Assembly (NCBI GenBank): GCA_002402125.1
Contig: NVVG01000044.1
Location: forward strand, 8,036 to 13,498
Direction of reading: 5' to 3'
DNA length: 5,463 nt
DNA from: Moraxellaceae bacterium
Lineage (GTDB): Bacteria; Pseudomonadota; Gammaproteobacteria; Pseudomonadales; Ketobacteraceae
Part shown: in pieces, positions 1 through 5,463 of the stretch
How the letters are laid out: each line of letters begins with the position of its first letter
Numbering within the stretch: the first letter of the stretch is position 1
The notes under the pieces: model-generated
The model's database searches: none
The model's input: the letters and a program-made list of their open reading frames with translations, nothing else
Told to the model about the DNA's origin: nothing
Translations under genes and position numbers: made by a program

Positions 1-1502
1 CCTAATGTGTGGTTTATCTCTCGCAGGCGTTTGATTTTTATTAGCGCAATATAGAGAACTTTTTCAGAACCTCGTTGCTGAGCAACTAACTCATCGTTAA
101 TGACGTCAATGAGTTTGTCTCTATTGGGTAGCCCGGTTATTTTGTCGTGGTAGGCCCGGTAGGTCAGGGTGGCTTCGGCCTCTTTTAGTGCGTCGATGGC
201 CATTTTTTGTTTTAGCAGTGCCCAGCGTTTCTCTTGTTGATGTTGTTGTATGCGGTCACCAATGGCAACGGTGATGATGAGTATTTCTGCAATGATGCCA
301 AATTGCGCCGCATGCAAGGTAAACATGTTGGGTGAGAATATACCGCGTAATGTCAAAATATAAATGAGGGTGCAGCCTAATAACGTTCCCCAGCCTAAAA
401 GGAAAAAACGGGCGGTTTTTCTGCCAGACTTCCAAGCGATTGAACTAGCGGTGATCATTAACACGGACAAAACTGCCAGCGACACATCGGTGAGAGAGAT
501 AATAATGTTATAGGGCAAGACCAATGCGCCAAGCGATATACAGGCACCCACAGGTAACATTGCGATGAGCCATTTGTCTAAAGTTGGGGTTAGTTTTTTT
601 GAACTGATAAATGGCCGGGCAAATAGAACGCCAAAGACCATCGCCAAACCCACAAAGAAAACATGTGATATCTGGCTCCACTGACTGGTGCTTCCCCATA
701 GGTAGTAGGCCCCATGGGTTGATATGCCTGCTTGGGTAAAGGCGATAGCGGTAACATGGGCAACATAGTAAAGGTAGAGGTTTTGTCGTAGTGCTAAAAA
801 AATGAAGAGGTTAAAAATAGCCGTCACAATAAATATGCCATAAAACAATCCCCAGGCAAATTCAGTGTTTTTTACGGATTGATAAAAATTATCGGGTTCC
901 ATTAATTCAAGCGCAATGGGTTGCTGGGCGCGACTCTTGATAACCAGCGTGACTTTATAGATTTTATTGGGTTCTAGGTTGATAGCAAATGCCATCATTC
1001 TTGGTGGTGCGCTGCTGCCTTCCACGGTTAAGCGGTCACTTTGTTGAAAGCGTTCTGGCGCTCCCCATTCTGTGGCTAAATACACGTCGACTTGATCAAA
1101 TTGAGGGTATTGGCGATCGAGTACCAGGTGCCAGCGTTTTGCTTGGGTCTGGTTTTTTGTGCTGATTGTTTGCTGGACCCAGTAATAGTGCGTGGTTTCT
1201 TTTAGGTGTAGGTATCGGTCGTTAATCTGGGTTGTTGTTGTGTTAAAGCGCCTTTGGGCACCGGCGTAGTTCAATTCTTCCGCTGAGGAGAACCAGTATG
1301 CGTTGGTTAGCAGGGCGTTATAATTGGGTTCAGCAGCTTGGCTTGCCCAGCTGGTGTTAATGGATAACATGGAAAGGCACAGTATGGACAAATGCAGTAT
1401 GGACAAGTGCAGTCTGGTAAGGCGCAGTATGGGCAAGCGCAGTATAGGAAGGCGCAGTATAGGAAAGCGCAGTACGAAAAGGTGTCGCATGGAATTGCGC
1501 AT
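1..1502 (-). CDS. 7TMR-DISM membrane receptor with GGDEF domain (3' end outside window)
   Basis: Reading the minus strand from 1502 gives 500 codons with no stop. Residues about 1-55 are a basic, repeat-built leader ending in SWASQA, probably an export signal. Residues about 60-205 resemble the periplasmic sensor domain 7TMR-DISMED2. Seven hydrophobic helices follow (about 216-237, 243-262, 278-297, 308-330, 333-352, 364-384, 395-416), the 7TMR-DISM_7TM domain. A short charged helix (about 417-447) leads into a GGDEF domain beginning HDKITGLPNR at 452. The domain is cut by the window edge after the segment KIKRLREIN (489-497). Lysines 489 and 491 replace the two aspartates usual there, and the first of these is a metal ligand in active diguanylate cyclases. 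Catalysis is therefore doubtful, and the protein may continue into an EAL domain or act as a sensor. The ligand is unknown. Start choice is uncertain: ATG at 1502 or ATG at 1490. Neither has a well-placed Shine-Dalgarno; a GGGAGG lies about 24 bases upstream of 1502. Confidence 0.88.
   Translation of the reverse strand, partial: MRNSMRHLFVLRFPILRLPILRLPILRLTRLHLSILHLSILCLSMLSINTSWASQAAEPNYNALLTNAYWFSSAEELNYAGAQRRFNTTTTQINDRYLHLKETTHYYWVQQTISTKNQTQAKRWHLVLDRQYPQFDQVDVYLATEWGAPERFQQSDRLTVEGSSAPPRMMAFAINLEPNKIYKVTLVIKSRAQQPIALELMEPDNFYQSVKNTEFAWGLFYGIFIVTAIFNLFIFLALRQNLYLYYVAHVTAIAFTQAGISTHGAYYLWGSTSQWSQISHVFFVGLAMVFGVLFARPFISSKKLTPTLDKWLIAMLPVGACISLGALVLPYNIIISLTDVSLAVLSVLMITASSIAWKSGRKTARFFLLGWGTLLGCTLIYILTLRGIFSPNMFTLHAAQFGIIAEILIITVAIGDRIQQHQQEKRWALLKQKMAIDALKEAEATLTYRAYHDKITGLPNRDKLIDVINDELVAQQRGSEKVLYIALIKIKRLREINHTL
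1368..1472 (-). repeat. 15-bp tandem repeat, seven copies, inside the receptor leader
   Basis: Read on the minus strand, seven consecutive 15-base units begin CTGCGC, CTGCAY or CTGTGC and mostly end CCATA or CCTATA. The unit length is a multiple of three, so each encodes one pentapeptide: LRFPI, LRLPI, LRLPI, LRLTR, LHLSI, LHLSI, LCLSM (residues 11-45 of the receptor). Copies 1-2 differ by a single base and copies 5-6 by a single base, while copies 4 and 7 are the most diverged. This fits stepwise duplication followed by point change. The array lengthens the hydrophobic part of the leader but puts Arg or His in six of the seven copies, which is unusual for a signal-peptide core. Confidence 0.93.
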
Positions 1503-1822
1503 TGTTGCTAAGCCGAGCGAATATAACCTCCCTTTCGAATAGGGCCGTAACGCGCCTAAAGCTACGTTAGCGCTGGTGCGGAAAAAAATAGAACAAGTGA
1601 TCACCGGTGGAACTCTCCTAAGTGCGTAATGCATAATCGCGGTCATTAGGGCGACATCTATTCTAAAGTGTAGTTTAAAAAAGCAGCATTTCTAATAAGT
1701 AGGGGTGCCTGGATAAAGCGTTATTACTGGGTTTGGGGTTATTGCTATATCGCATAATAGATTCCTATACTATCGGTGTGAATGAAATCTATTGTTTTGG
1801 CCGCCGCAGAAAAGGATGGGTG
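1503..1822. other. Gene-free stretch between receptor and SirB remnant
   Basis: These 320 bases lie between two divergently transcribed units, so they should hold the promoters of both. I see no coding region with a credible family match and no RNA gene. A fair plus-strand promoter candidate lies at 1742-1771. Two overlapping 8-base palindromes, GTGATCAC (1597-1604) and CACCGGTG (1602-1609), could be a regulator site for the receptor gene. A GGGAGG purine tract (minus strand, about 1526-1531) is too far from the receptor ATG to be an ordinary ribosome site. No good -35/-10 pair was found for the receptor. Confidence 0.6.
1742..1771 (+). promoter_or_regulatory. Candidate sigma-70 promoter for the SirB remnant
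   Basis: TTGCTA (1742-1747) and TATACT (1766-1771) are separated by 18 bases, matching the -35 and -10 consensus at 4 and 5 of 6 positions. They lie about 50 bases before the remnant's start codon. The assignment rests on consensus matching alone. Confidence 0.35.
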
Positions 1823-2003
1823 ATGTATATCGTGTTAAAACATGCACATATGGCGTTTGCCGGGACTAGTGGCGCTAAATTGAGGCAAAACTAAGTCCAT
1901 TCGGGTGGCTGCTTTTGTCCTGGCGTTGTTGATTTACGCATATATTACAGGGGTCGCGATCCATCATAACCCCTTAAGTTTTATGTCCTGCCAATTTCCT
2001 TGA
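1823..2003 (+). pseudogene. SirB-family (SirB2-like) membrane protein gene, internally deleted and frameshifted
   Basis: Both ends of a small SirB-type membrane protein survive on the plus strand and the middle is gone. The N-terminal piece starts at ATG 1823, six bases after an AAGGA ribosome site, and reads MYIVLKHAHMAFAGTSG, matching the family's opening MYxxLKHxHM pattern as I remember it. This frame stops at TAA 1892-1894, giving only 23 codons. The C-terminal piece is in another frame (1884-2003, stop TGA 2001-2003) and reads GKTKSIRVAAFVLALLIYAY and then ITGVAIHHNPLSF. This is the typical ending of the family: a basic GKTK turn, one membrane helix, and a short tail. Intact members are about 120-130 residues from memory, so roughly 65-75 residues of the central helices are missing. 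Removing one base near 1882-1884 (or adding two) joins the two frames into about 59 codons. The ribosome site and promoter look intact. The true function of the SirB family is poorly known. The remnant converges on the acyl-CoA dehydrogenase, 12 bp from its stop. Confidence 0.75.
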
Positions 2004-2015
2004 TAGCTTATTAGG

Positions 2016-3152
2016 TTATAGTCCAAGCCCTTTACCAATGATTTCTTTCATTATTTCATTGGTGCCGGCAAATATAGGCGTAATCCTGGCGTCCACGTAA
2101 GCGCGTGCAATAGGGTACTCCCACATGTAACCTGCCCCGCCGTGGAACTGTACACATTGATCAACAACACGATTTTGTAAGTCGGTGCACCACCATTTTG
2201 CAGCGGCCGCATCGTCAGCGGTTAATGTGCCTTGGTTCAATTTAGTCACTAGGGAGTCAAGAAAGGTTTGGCCTATCATGATTTCTGTGTGCATCTCCGC
2301 CATCTTAAAGCGGGTATTTTGGAATTTGCCAATGGTGGTGCCGAAGGCTTTGCGCTCTTTGACAAAATCCAGTGTTTCCTCAAAGGCAAAGTGGCAGCCA
2401 CCCATTGCGCCCACTGCGCAGACTAATCGTTCCTGGGCAAGTTTTTCCATGAGATAGACAAAACCTTGTCCGGGCTCTCCTAGCAAGTTTTCTTTAGGCA
2501 CCTTGACGTCTTCGAAAAATAGTTCGGCGGTATCTTGGGATTTTAACCCCATTTTCTTTAGATTGCGGCCACGGCTGAATCCAGGCATGTCACGCTCTAT
2601 TACGATAAGGTTGATACTCTCGTCAATTTTGGCGGCGACAATAACGATGTCCGCGAGAATTCCATTTGAGATGTAGATCTTTGAACCGTTTAGTAAGTAG
2701 TGATCCCCCTTGTCTTCAAGGCGGGTCTTAATGGCTTGTAGGTCGCTGCCTGCGTCTGGCTCGGTCATGGCAATGGCAAGGATAGCCTCACCGGAACAGA
2801 CTTTGGGTAACCAACGTTTTTTTTGTTCTTCGTTTGCGTATGAATCCAAATAGGGGGCAATGACGTCGTTATGTAGACCGATGGCAAAACCGGTTTCGCC
2901 AATCAGGGAAAGTTCTTCGATCATGATAAGGGAGTATCGAAAATCTTTGAGGCCTAAACCACCGTAGGCCTCGTCTACAAAGGGAGCAAGAAAGCCATTT
3001 TTACCGGCTTTAAGCCAAGCATCACGGGATACGATGCCGTCTTCAACCCAGTCTTCCGTGTAGGGAGCGACCTCTTCATCACAGAAGCGTCGAAAGCTGT
3101 CGCGAAATATGTGGTGTTCTTCTTCAAAGATGGCGCGATTTTCGATATTCAT
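2016..3152 (-). CDS. Acyl-CoA dehydrogenase, long-chain (LCAD)-like
   Basis: A complete 378-residue FAD enzyme of the acyl-CoA dehydrogenase family. It would oxidise an acyl-CoA thioester to the trans-2-enoyl-CoA in the cytoplasm and pass electrons to electron-transfer flavoprotein. The domain order is normal: helical N-domain (about 1-122), beta middle domain (about 123-220) with the family signature AMTEPDAGSD (128-137), and C-terminal helical domain (about 230-378) with the second signature QFHGGAGYMWEYPIAR (335-350). The position that holds the catalytic Glu in medium- and short-chain enzymes is Ala362 (IFAGTNEIMKE), while Glu241 in AQERL sits where long-chain and isovaleryl enzymes keep theirs. 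Glu241 is therefore the likely base. The stretch WEYPIARAYVDARITPIFAGTNEIMKE strongly resembles mitochondrial LCAD. Chain-length preference cannot be fixed from sequence. The start ATG at 3152 has an AAAGG about 8 bases upstream. The gene has its own upstream gap and no beta-oxidation partner within the window. Confidence 0.95.
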   Translation of the reverse strand: MNIENRAIFEEEHHIFRDSFRRFCDEEVAPYTEDWVEDGIVSRDAWLKAGKNGFLAPFVDEAYGGLGLKDFRYSLIMIEELSLIGETGFAIGLHNDVIAPYLDSYANEEQKKRWLPKVCSGEAILAIAMTEPDAGSDLQAIKTRLEDKGDHYLLNGSKIYISNGILADIVIVAAKIDESINLIVIERDMPGFSRGRNLKKMGLKSQDTAELFFEDVKVPKENLLGEPGQGFVYLMEKLAQERLVCAVGAMGGCHFAFEETLDFVKERKAFGTTIGKFQNTRFKMAEMHTEIMIGQTFLDSLVTKLNQGTLTADDAAAAKWWCTDLQNRVVDQCVQFHGGAGYMWEYPIARAYVDARITPIFAGTNEIMKEIIGKGLGL

Positions 3153-3229
3153 AGGTTTGCCTTTGTGAGGTTGTTTTTTGCCGCACGGAGTAATTCAAGA
3201 AATTGCATAGCTAAACTACATAAAGTTAA

Positions 3230-3258
3230 ACTATACCAAGCAGATGCAGTAATACTAA
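3230..3258 (-). promoter_or_regulatory. Candidate extended -10 promoter for the acyl-CoA dehydrogenase
   Basis: On the minus strand, TGGTATAGT (3238-3230) is an extended -10 element with TATAGT matching consensus at 5 of 6 positions. TTAGTA (3258-3253) stands 17 bases upstream as a weak -35. It lies about 80 bases before the dehydrogenase ATG. Overlapping it is a direct repeat of TAAACTA on the plus strand (3212-3218 and 3227-3233, 15-base period), which could be an operator. The remaining bases of the 197-bp gap hold no gene and no clear terminator for the response regulator upstream. Confidence 0.38.
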
Positions 3259-3349
3259 GGGATCAGTTAAGAACTGTCGAGATATGCAAGTAAGTTGGGG
3301 GGATGTGGCATTAGACGCGCTAAAAGGGATGGATAGATAAAGACAAACG

Positions 3350-5020
3350 TTAGTAGTCGGACTTAAGTGTATAAATTACGGTGACCTCTGTGCCAGTTTC
3401 ATTATATTCAATGCTGTCGCATAGCGTCTTGATAAGGTCGACACCGCGGCCAAAGGAATCGTTGTCGTCAGACGTCCGGGTGTTGCTAACGTCAAAGCCT
3501 TTTCCCGAGTCGTTAAAATGAATTTTTAATTTGCCATATTCATTGTCTGCGATGAATTCTACATTAATGGTTATTTTACCACTGTCGAGTGCAGATAAGC
3601 GTTCTTCTCGTTGTTGATAGTAATCTAGGTAGCCATCTTCCGTCATTTTTAGTTCTGAGGACAGGCCTAATACGCCGTGTTCCAGCGCATTAGAAAACAA
3701 CTCAGACATGATGGTGTGTAAATAATCTTTGTGTTCTGATACTCCCGGTGAGGCGCCCATCATATCGATGACTTGTGCCACGGGGGAGGGGCCAATAAGT
3801 GTGTTGGCGTCCAGATCCATATTGATTGACCATGGCAATGTGCCTTTTGGACGATCAAGAAAATTGTCTTCCGATTCCAATTTGACGGAGGTGCAGCAGA
3901 GTTCGATGATGGTGATATCATCATTTTGTGGCAAGTTGCCTCGAAAGGTTTTGATATCATATAACAGTTTGGTAAATGGATCTTTATGGGAGCCATCAAA
4001 CATGTCTTGCATACGCTCGTCACCGAACATATCACCGCCAATATTTTCAGATTCGGTGATTCCGTCGGTATAGACATAAAATCGATCCCCGGGTTCTGGA
4101 TGCCTGATCATCACCTCGCGCTCAAAATCCACATCTTCCAGAACACCAAGAGGCATATGCATAGATGTAACCGTTTCTTTTAATTTGCCTTCTGCATCAG
4201 TGATGATGATATCCGGTAAACCACCAGCCCAAAAGGTGACTCGAGTACCGTCTATATTCATCTCTAATATTGCCGCTGCAGCAAACATAAAATCGGGTAG
4301 AAATTCTTCTAACGCTTTGTTGAGTTTACGGGCAATGTCACTAACGGAATCTCCGATGATGGTACAATCGTAAAATGTTTGTGATAACGGTATAGTCCCA
4401 ATTGCTGCCGGTAAGCCGTGCCCAGTAAAATCTGCCAATAATACGTACAAGCCTCCAGAAGGCGAAGGGGCGGATAGTAGTATATCGCCATTAAAGGTGG
4501 TAGCCGGGGATATATAATGCCGAGTGTTGGCGCAATCCTGGAGGCTGGCGCTCATGGCGCTCTCGAAGACGGATTTTGCAATTTCATGCTCGCGCTCAGT
4601 TAATGCATTCAGTTTTTCCAACTCAACTTTTTGCTTGTTGAGTTCTTCACTAAGATCACGAATGCGTGTATGCGCCTTGATTTTTGCTTGCAACACTTGT
4701 TCATTGATGGGTTTGCTGAGGAAATCATCCCCACCAACGGATAGGCATTTCGTTAATGATGAATCATCTGATAAGGCCGTTAGGAAAATAATCGGGACAT
4801 GGGTATCTCCCAGTATTTTTCGGATGGCCTTGGTGGCATCAAAACCATCCATTACCGGCATCATTACATCCATTAATACTAGGTCAGGTGACTCTGACTG
4901 GAATAGCTCAACCCCTTCTTGCCCATTTCGGGCTTCAACTACCGTATGCCCGTCATCCTCAAGGATCCATGACAGCAGTTTGCGATTAGCTTCAGTATCA
5001 TCAACTACCAATATTTTCAT
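3350..5020 (-). CDS. Response regulator with PP2C/SpoIIE phosphatase and anti-sigma-type kinase domains (HsbR/CrsR type)
   Basis: A complete 556-residue cytoplasmic switch protein with three domains. The receiver (1-120) has the acidic pair D7/D8, phospho-acceptor D51 in LMDVMMPVMDG, T81 and K103, so it should be phosphorylatable. A coiled-coil linker (about 121-148) follows. The phosphatase domain (about 150-375) has the metal-binding motifs FNGD (D179), LLADFTGHGLPAA (D197), YTDGITES (D319) and NDDIT (D367/D368), all present. The C-terminal HATPase (about 400-553) resembles RsbW/SpoIIAB anti-sigma kinases, with N-box SELFSNALEHG (E440, N444), NDSGKGFD (D504) and FGRGVDLIKTL (523-533). By family knowledge, the kinase phosphorylates and the phosphatase dephosphorylates a STAS partner, here encoded 15 bp upstream. 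In P. aeruginosa HsbR this is set by HptB; in Shewanella CrsR it governs sigma S. Which output applies here cannot be read from the window. The ribosome site is weak (an AGG about 10 bases before ATG), which suggests translation coupled to the STAS gene. Confidence 0.95.
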   Translation of the reverse strand: MKILVVDDTEANRKLLSWILEDDGHTVVEARNGQEGVELFQSESPDLVLMDVMMPVMDGFDATKAIRKILGDTHVPIIFLTALSDDSSLTKCLSVGGDDFLSKPINEQVLQAKIKAHTRIRDLSEELNKQKVELEKLNALTEREHEIAKSVFESAMSASLQDCANTRHYISPATTFNGDILLSAPSPSGGLYVLLADFTGHGLPAAIGTIPLSQTFYDCTIIGDSVSDIARKLNKALEEFLPDFMFAAAAILEMNIDGTRVTFWAGGLPDIIITDAEGKLKETVTSMHMPLGVLEDVDFEREVMIRHPEPGDRFYVYTDGITESENIGGDMFGDERMQDMFDGSHKDPFTKLLYDIKTFRGNLPQNDDITIIELCCTSVKLESEDNFLDRPKGTLPWSINMDLDANTLIGPSPVAQVIDMMGASPGVSEHKDYLHTIMSELFSNALEHGVLGLSSELKMTEDGYLDYYQQREERLSALDSGKITINVEFIADNEYGKLKIHFNDSGKGFDVSNTRTSDDNDSFGRGVDLIKTLCDSIEYNETGTEVTVIYTLKSDY

Positions 5021-5035
5021 AAAAACAGGGCCTAA

Positions 5036-5332
5036 TTATTCAATGTTGAATTTCTTGTCGAAGCGAGAAATAGTCAGTATTTTTTTGATCTGAGGGCGGC
5101 AATTGACAATGGATATTTTTGTGCTTTCGCCGAGGGTTTTTCGCATGTTGAGTAACATGCCTAATGCGGAGCTATCCATGTGCTCGGTTGCGCGCATATC
5201 GATGGTATATCGAACATTCTGTTTTTCGGCATAAGTGGCACGAAAATCTTGCACCAGTTCAAAGTCAAATCGACCCGCTATGCTAATGGTAAGTTCTGAT
5301 TTGTCGCTGGATAACGCGCTTTCTACTGGCAT
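5036..5332 (-). CDS. STAS-domain anti-sigma-factor antagonist (HsbA/CrsA type)
   Basis: A complete 98-residue single-domain STAS protein of the SpoIIAA/RsbV class, close to the family's usual length. The opening strand pair ELTISIAGRFDFELVQDFR and the central YTIDMRATEHMDSSALGMLL are typical. Ser54 in DSSALG aligns with SpoIIAA Ser58, the residue phosphorylated by the partner kinase; Ser55 is adjacent. When unphosphorylated such proteins bind and block an anti-sigma factor (FlgM for P. aeruginosa HsbA, by family knowledge); when phosphorylated they release it or choose another partner. The gene lies directly before the fused phosphatase/kinase response regulator with a 15-bp gap, so the two are very likely one operon and direct partners. 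The start ATG at 5332 is supported by a GGAG seven bases upstream, which favours higher expression of this gene than of its weakly initiated neighbour. Confidence 0.95.
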   Translation of the reverse strand: MPVESALSSDKSELTISIAGRFDFELVQDFRATYAEKQNVRYTIDMRATEHMDSSALGMLLNMRKTLGESTKISIVNCRPQIKKILTISRFDKKFNIE

Positions 5333-5339
5333 AAGGTTG

Positions 5340-5343
5340 CTCC
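5340..5343 (-). promoter_or_regulatory. Ribosome binding site of the STAS gene
   Basis: GGAG on the minus strand, seven bases before the ATG at 5332, inside TTGGAG. It is the best-placed ribosome site in the two-gene unit and fixes the STAS start. Confidence 0.75.
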
Positions 5344-5355
5344 AAATTTTCGTGT

Positions 5356-5383
5356 TGATTTTCAGATGATGTCTAAAATATCA
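5356..5383. promoter_or_regulatory. Imperfect AT-rich dyad upstream of the STAS gene
   Basis: Left arm TGATTTTCAGA (5356-5366) and right arm TCTAAAATATCA (5372-5383) are inverted copies apart from a two-base gap and one mismatch, around a five-base centre TGATG. The dyad sits about 24 bases before the STAS start, in the only gap that could carry the operon's regulation. It could be an operator or chance in AT-rich DNA. No T-run follows on either strand that would make it a terminator. Confidence 0.3.
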
Positions 5384-5388
5384 TTGGT

Positions 5389-5463
5389 TTAAAATAAATC
5401 TACGTCACTGCTTTGGTCAGACCTACTGGCCGTTGCTACCATGTTTTCATGGCGTTGTTGCGC
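5389..5463 (-). CDS. C-terminal end of an unrecognised upstream gene
   Basis: The only minus-strand frame open to the window edge gives 24 residues ending in SDQSSDVDLF, then TAA at 5389-5391. The other two minus frames stop almost at once. The hydrophilic stretch with an acidic, Phe-terminated tail looks like a genuine protein end, but it is too short to name a family. It lies on the same strand as the STAS gene, with 56 bp between them, so it could belong to the same transcript. A chemotaxis or flagellar protein would fit the neighbourhood of HsbA-type genes, but that is only context. Confidence 0.5.
   Translation of the reverse strand, partial: AQQRHENMVATASRSDQSSDVDLF

Noticed and set aside
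508..699. Minus-strand 63-codon open frame
   Set aside because: It lies in a different frame inside the seven-helix region of the receptor, whose own frame is continuously open from 1502 to 1.
1368..1472. CRISPR-like array
   Set aside because: The units are 15 bp, contiguous, without spacers, and they encode a pentapeptide in frame.
1324..1542. Plus-strand open frame giving a cationic Met/Lys/Arg-rich repeat peptide
   Set aside because: It is the opposite strand of the 15-bp array in the receptor leader. The periodic basic sequence is a by-product of the repeat, and there is no ribosome site or family match.
1503..1620. A c-di-GMP riboswitch in the receptor leader
   Set aside because: The conserved GEMM motifs (the GCAAAGC and CGGCC elements in the right order) cannot be found; only short, weak hairpins such as CCCT/AGGG are present.
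1823..1894. A stand-alone 23-residue small protein with a good ribosome site
   Set aside because: Its first 17 residues match the start of SirB-type proteins, and the matching C-terminal end follows in another frame, so a truncated gene explains it better.
2185..2457. Plus-strand open frame opposite the dehydrogenase
   Set aside because: It is antisense to the conserved C-terminal domain of a clear enzyme, with no ribosome site or recognisable motif.
3153..3349. Intrinsic terminator after the response regulator
   Set aside because: No GC-rich hairpin followed by a T-run is visible on the minus strand, so termination here is either Rho-dependent or absent.
3729..4373. Several open frames on both strands inside the response regulator
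   Set aside because: All overlap the phosphatase and kinase domains in other frames and show no domain of their own.
4524..5093. 189-codon plus-strand open frame
   Set aside because: It is antisense to the receiver and linker of the response regulator, is rich in Ser and Arg without domain features, and crosses into the STAS gene. It is a shadow of coding bias.

Overview
The window looks like chromosomal DNA from a gammaproteobacterium, probably a marine one related to the Cellvibrionales, Alteromonadales or Pseudomonadales. The base composition is moderate (roughly mid-40s % GC by eye). The evidence is a SirB-family remnant, a STAS gene followed by a REC-phosphatase-kinase gene as in the HsbA/HsbR system of Pseudomonas and the CrsA/CrsR system of Shewanella, a long-chain-type acyl-CoA dehydrogenase, and a membrane 7TMR-DISM receptor with a GGDEF domain. 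The assignment to a group is inference; nothing here fixes the species.

Layout, from the right end, which is upstream for most genes because all intact genes lie on the minus strand. Positions 5463-5389 hold the last 24 codons of an unrecognised gene. A 56-bp gap with an AT-rich dyad leads to a 98-residue STAS anti-sigma-factor antagonist (5332-5036). Only 15 bp later comes a 556-residue response regulator (5020-3350) that carries a receiver, a PP2C/SpoIIE phosphatase and an anti-sigma-type HATPase kinase in one chain. A 197-bp gap with a candidate extended -10 promoter precedes a 378-residue acyl-CoA dehydrogenase (3152-2016). Beyond it, on the plus strand and pointing at the dehydrogenase, lies a broken SirB-family gene (1823-2003). 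About 320 bp without a gene follow. The left end (1502-1, running off the window) is a membrane receptor with a periplasmic 7TMR-DISMED2 domain, seven membrane helices and the start of a GGDEF domain. This long coding region is easy to miss because it has no stop inside the window.

How the parts work together: the STAS protein and the response regulator form a partner-switching module. The kinase domain would phosphorylate the STAS serine and the phosphatase domain would remove the phosphate, with the balance set by phosphorylation of the receiver. In P. aeruginosa the equivalent pair links HptB signalling to flagellar sigma control through FlgM and to c-di-GMP through the diguanylate cyclase HsbD. 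In Shewanella a related pair controls sigma S. A GGDEF membrane protein about 1.8 kb away suggests a similar c-di-GMP link, but this one has lost the first metal-binding aspartate of its GGDEF domain. The acyl-CoA dehydrogenase appears to be an unrelated metabolic gene with its own promoter.

The points most worth a second look are the SirB pseudogene with an internal deletion, a seven-copy 15-bp tandem repeat that builds the signal-sequence region of the receptor, the degenerate GGDEF site, and the compact partner-switching pair. I found no RNA genes, insertion sequences, CRISPR arrays or convincing intrinsic terminators.
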